DNA of 64,000 nucleotides, taken from an uncultured Flavobacteriaceae bacterium. GTDB taxonomy: Bacteria > Bacteroidota > Bacteroidia > Flavobacteriales > Flavobacteriaceae. Position 1 is the stretch's first letter. Every line of letters starts with the position of its first letter. The notes under the pieces are model-generated. The model made no database searches. It was not told the origin of the DNA and saw nothing but the letters and a program-made list of their open reading frames with translations. The stretch spans positions 57,423-121,422 of the forward strand of contig CALFUL010000017.1 of NCBI GenBank assembly GCA_937929935.1, given 5' to 3'. The position numbers and the translations under genes were made by a program. Below are positions 63,689 through 64,000 of the stretch, one piece after another.

Positions 63689-64000
63689 TTAATTTTCTAT
63701 AATTAGAAGTGATACCGAAGCTGAATTTGTATTGGCTAATTTGTCGAGGTTATCTTCAAAACGAATTCCTTGAGGAGAACGAACTTTTATTTCCCCGGTC
63801 ATATTTCTAAGGTTCCAATTATCGTGACTTGGGCCAAATAATTCTAAAGAAGCATCAATACCGTCATAATCAATCAATACGTTTTCAAAATGATATCCAC
63901 CCATATTTGCAAATGAAACATTGCCATAACCCAATATGCCAATATGTATGGCTGCTAAGTTACTACCTGTACTAACATTTTTTATTACTGTATTTTTAAA
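63689..64000 (-). CDS. Parallel beta-helix protein, 5' partial
   Basis: The frame stays open to the window edge, so only the C-terminal 103 codons are present. The text N-T-V-I-K-N-V-S...GYHFENVLIDYDG...WNLRNMTGEIKV has the short Asn/Val/Ile rungs of right-handed parallel beta-helices, as in pectate-lyase-like and GH28-like proteins. It may be a lyase, epimerase or surface protein linked to the polysaccharide. Catalytic residues are outside the window. Confidence 0.6.
   Translation of the reverse strand, partial: FKNTVIKNVSTGSNLAAIHIGILGYGNVSFANMGGYHFENVLIDYDGIDASLELFGPSHDNWNLRNMTGEIKVRSPQGIRFEDNLDKLANTNSASVSLLIIEN

Overview
The window is AT-rich and comes from a member of the Bacteroidota, almost certainly a flavobacterium. 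The lineage calls rest on several features. There is a type IX secretion (T9SS) type B sorting domain at 1-3108 and a SusC/SusD pair at 8902-13753. Lipoproteins carry S-D-E after the lipid cysteine. Promoters fit the Bacteroidota TTG-N19/20-TAnnTTTG pattern (31761, 42007), and genes lack Shine-Dalgarno sequences. The bacillithiol gene bshA and a NagZ/beta-lactamase fusion of flavobacterial type are also present. A marine Maribacter/Zobellia-like genus is a guess. No tRNA, rRNA, CRISPR array, phage or insertion sequence was found.

Layout. 1-3.9 kb: the C-terminal part of a secreted SprB-repeat adhesin and a lipoprotein esterase. 3.9-13.8 kb: a leftward block of SusC, SusD and two large VCBS/FG-GAP propeller lipoproteins, one with a c-type heme motif. 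No glycoside hydrolase or local regulator is present. 14.1-21.0 kb: mostly leftward housekeeping genes (methyltransferase, AI-2E permease, DUF4159, RsmE, TsaD), a divergent DUF1223 gene, and a small Crp/Fnr - DUF2892 - rhodanese sulfur module. 21.1-34.4 kb: envelope and central metabolism (TamB, PfkA, GapA, BadF-type kinase, RidA, LptD, amidase, MlaD). 34.4-43.2 kb: two Fe-S proteins, a 160-aa conserved protein, GH3/beta-lactamase fusion, BshA, small lipoprotein and OmpA protein.

43.3-64 kb is a surface polysaccharide locus. CapE, a cupin epimerase, CapF and WecB/CapG should make UDP-N-acetyl-L-fucosamine. A PglC-like initiating transferase and five glycosyltransferases build the repeat unit. 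Two MBOAT + SGNH pairs should O-acylate it. A Wzx-like flippase and Wzy-like polymerase export and polymerise it. An ATP-grasp + HAD pair of unknown substrate ends the leftward run, and a beta-helix protein is cut off by the right edge.

The most unusual non-coding signal is a set of degenerate 7-bp-periodic arrays, found mainly in the polysaccharide spacers (44.97, 55.05-55.4, 56.56-56.64 and 58.61 kb). A second is a family of REP-like units with GTCAG...TATCGAGAAC ends. Two copies occur as asymmetric head-to-head pairs (40146, 57096) and one as a solo unit (43259). A Crp-type palindrome placed at about -41.5 before the DUF2892-rhodanese pair is the clearest regulatory hypothesis.
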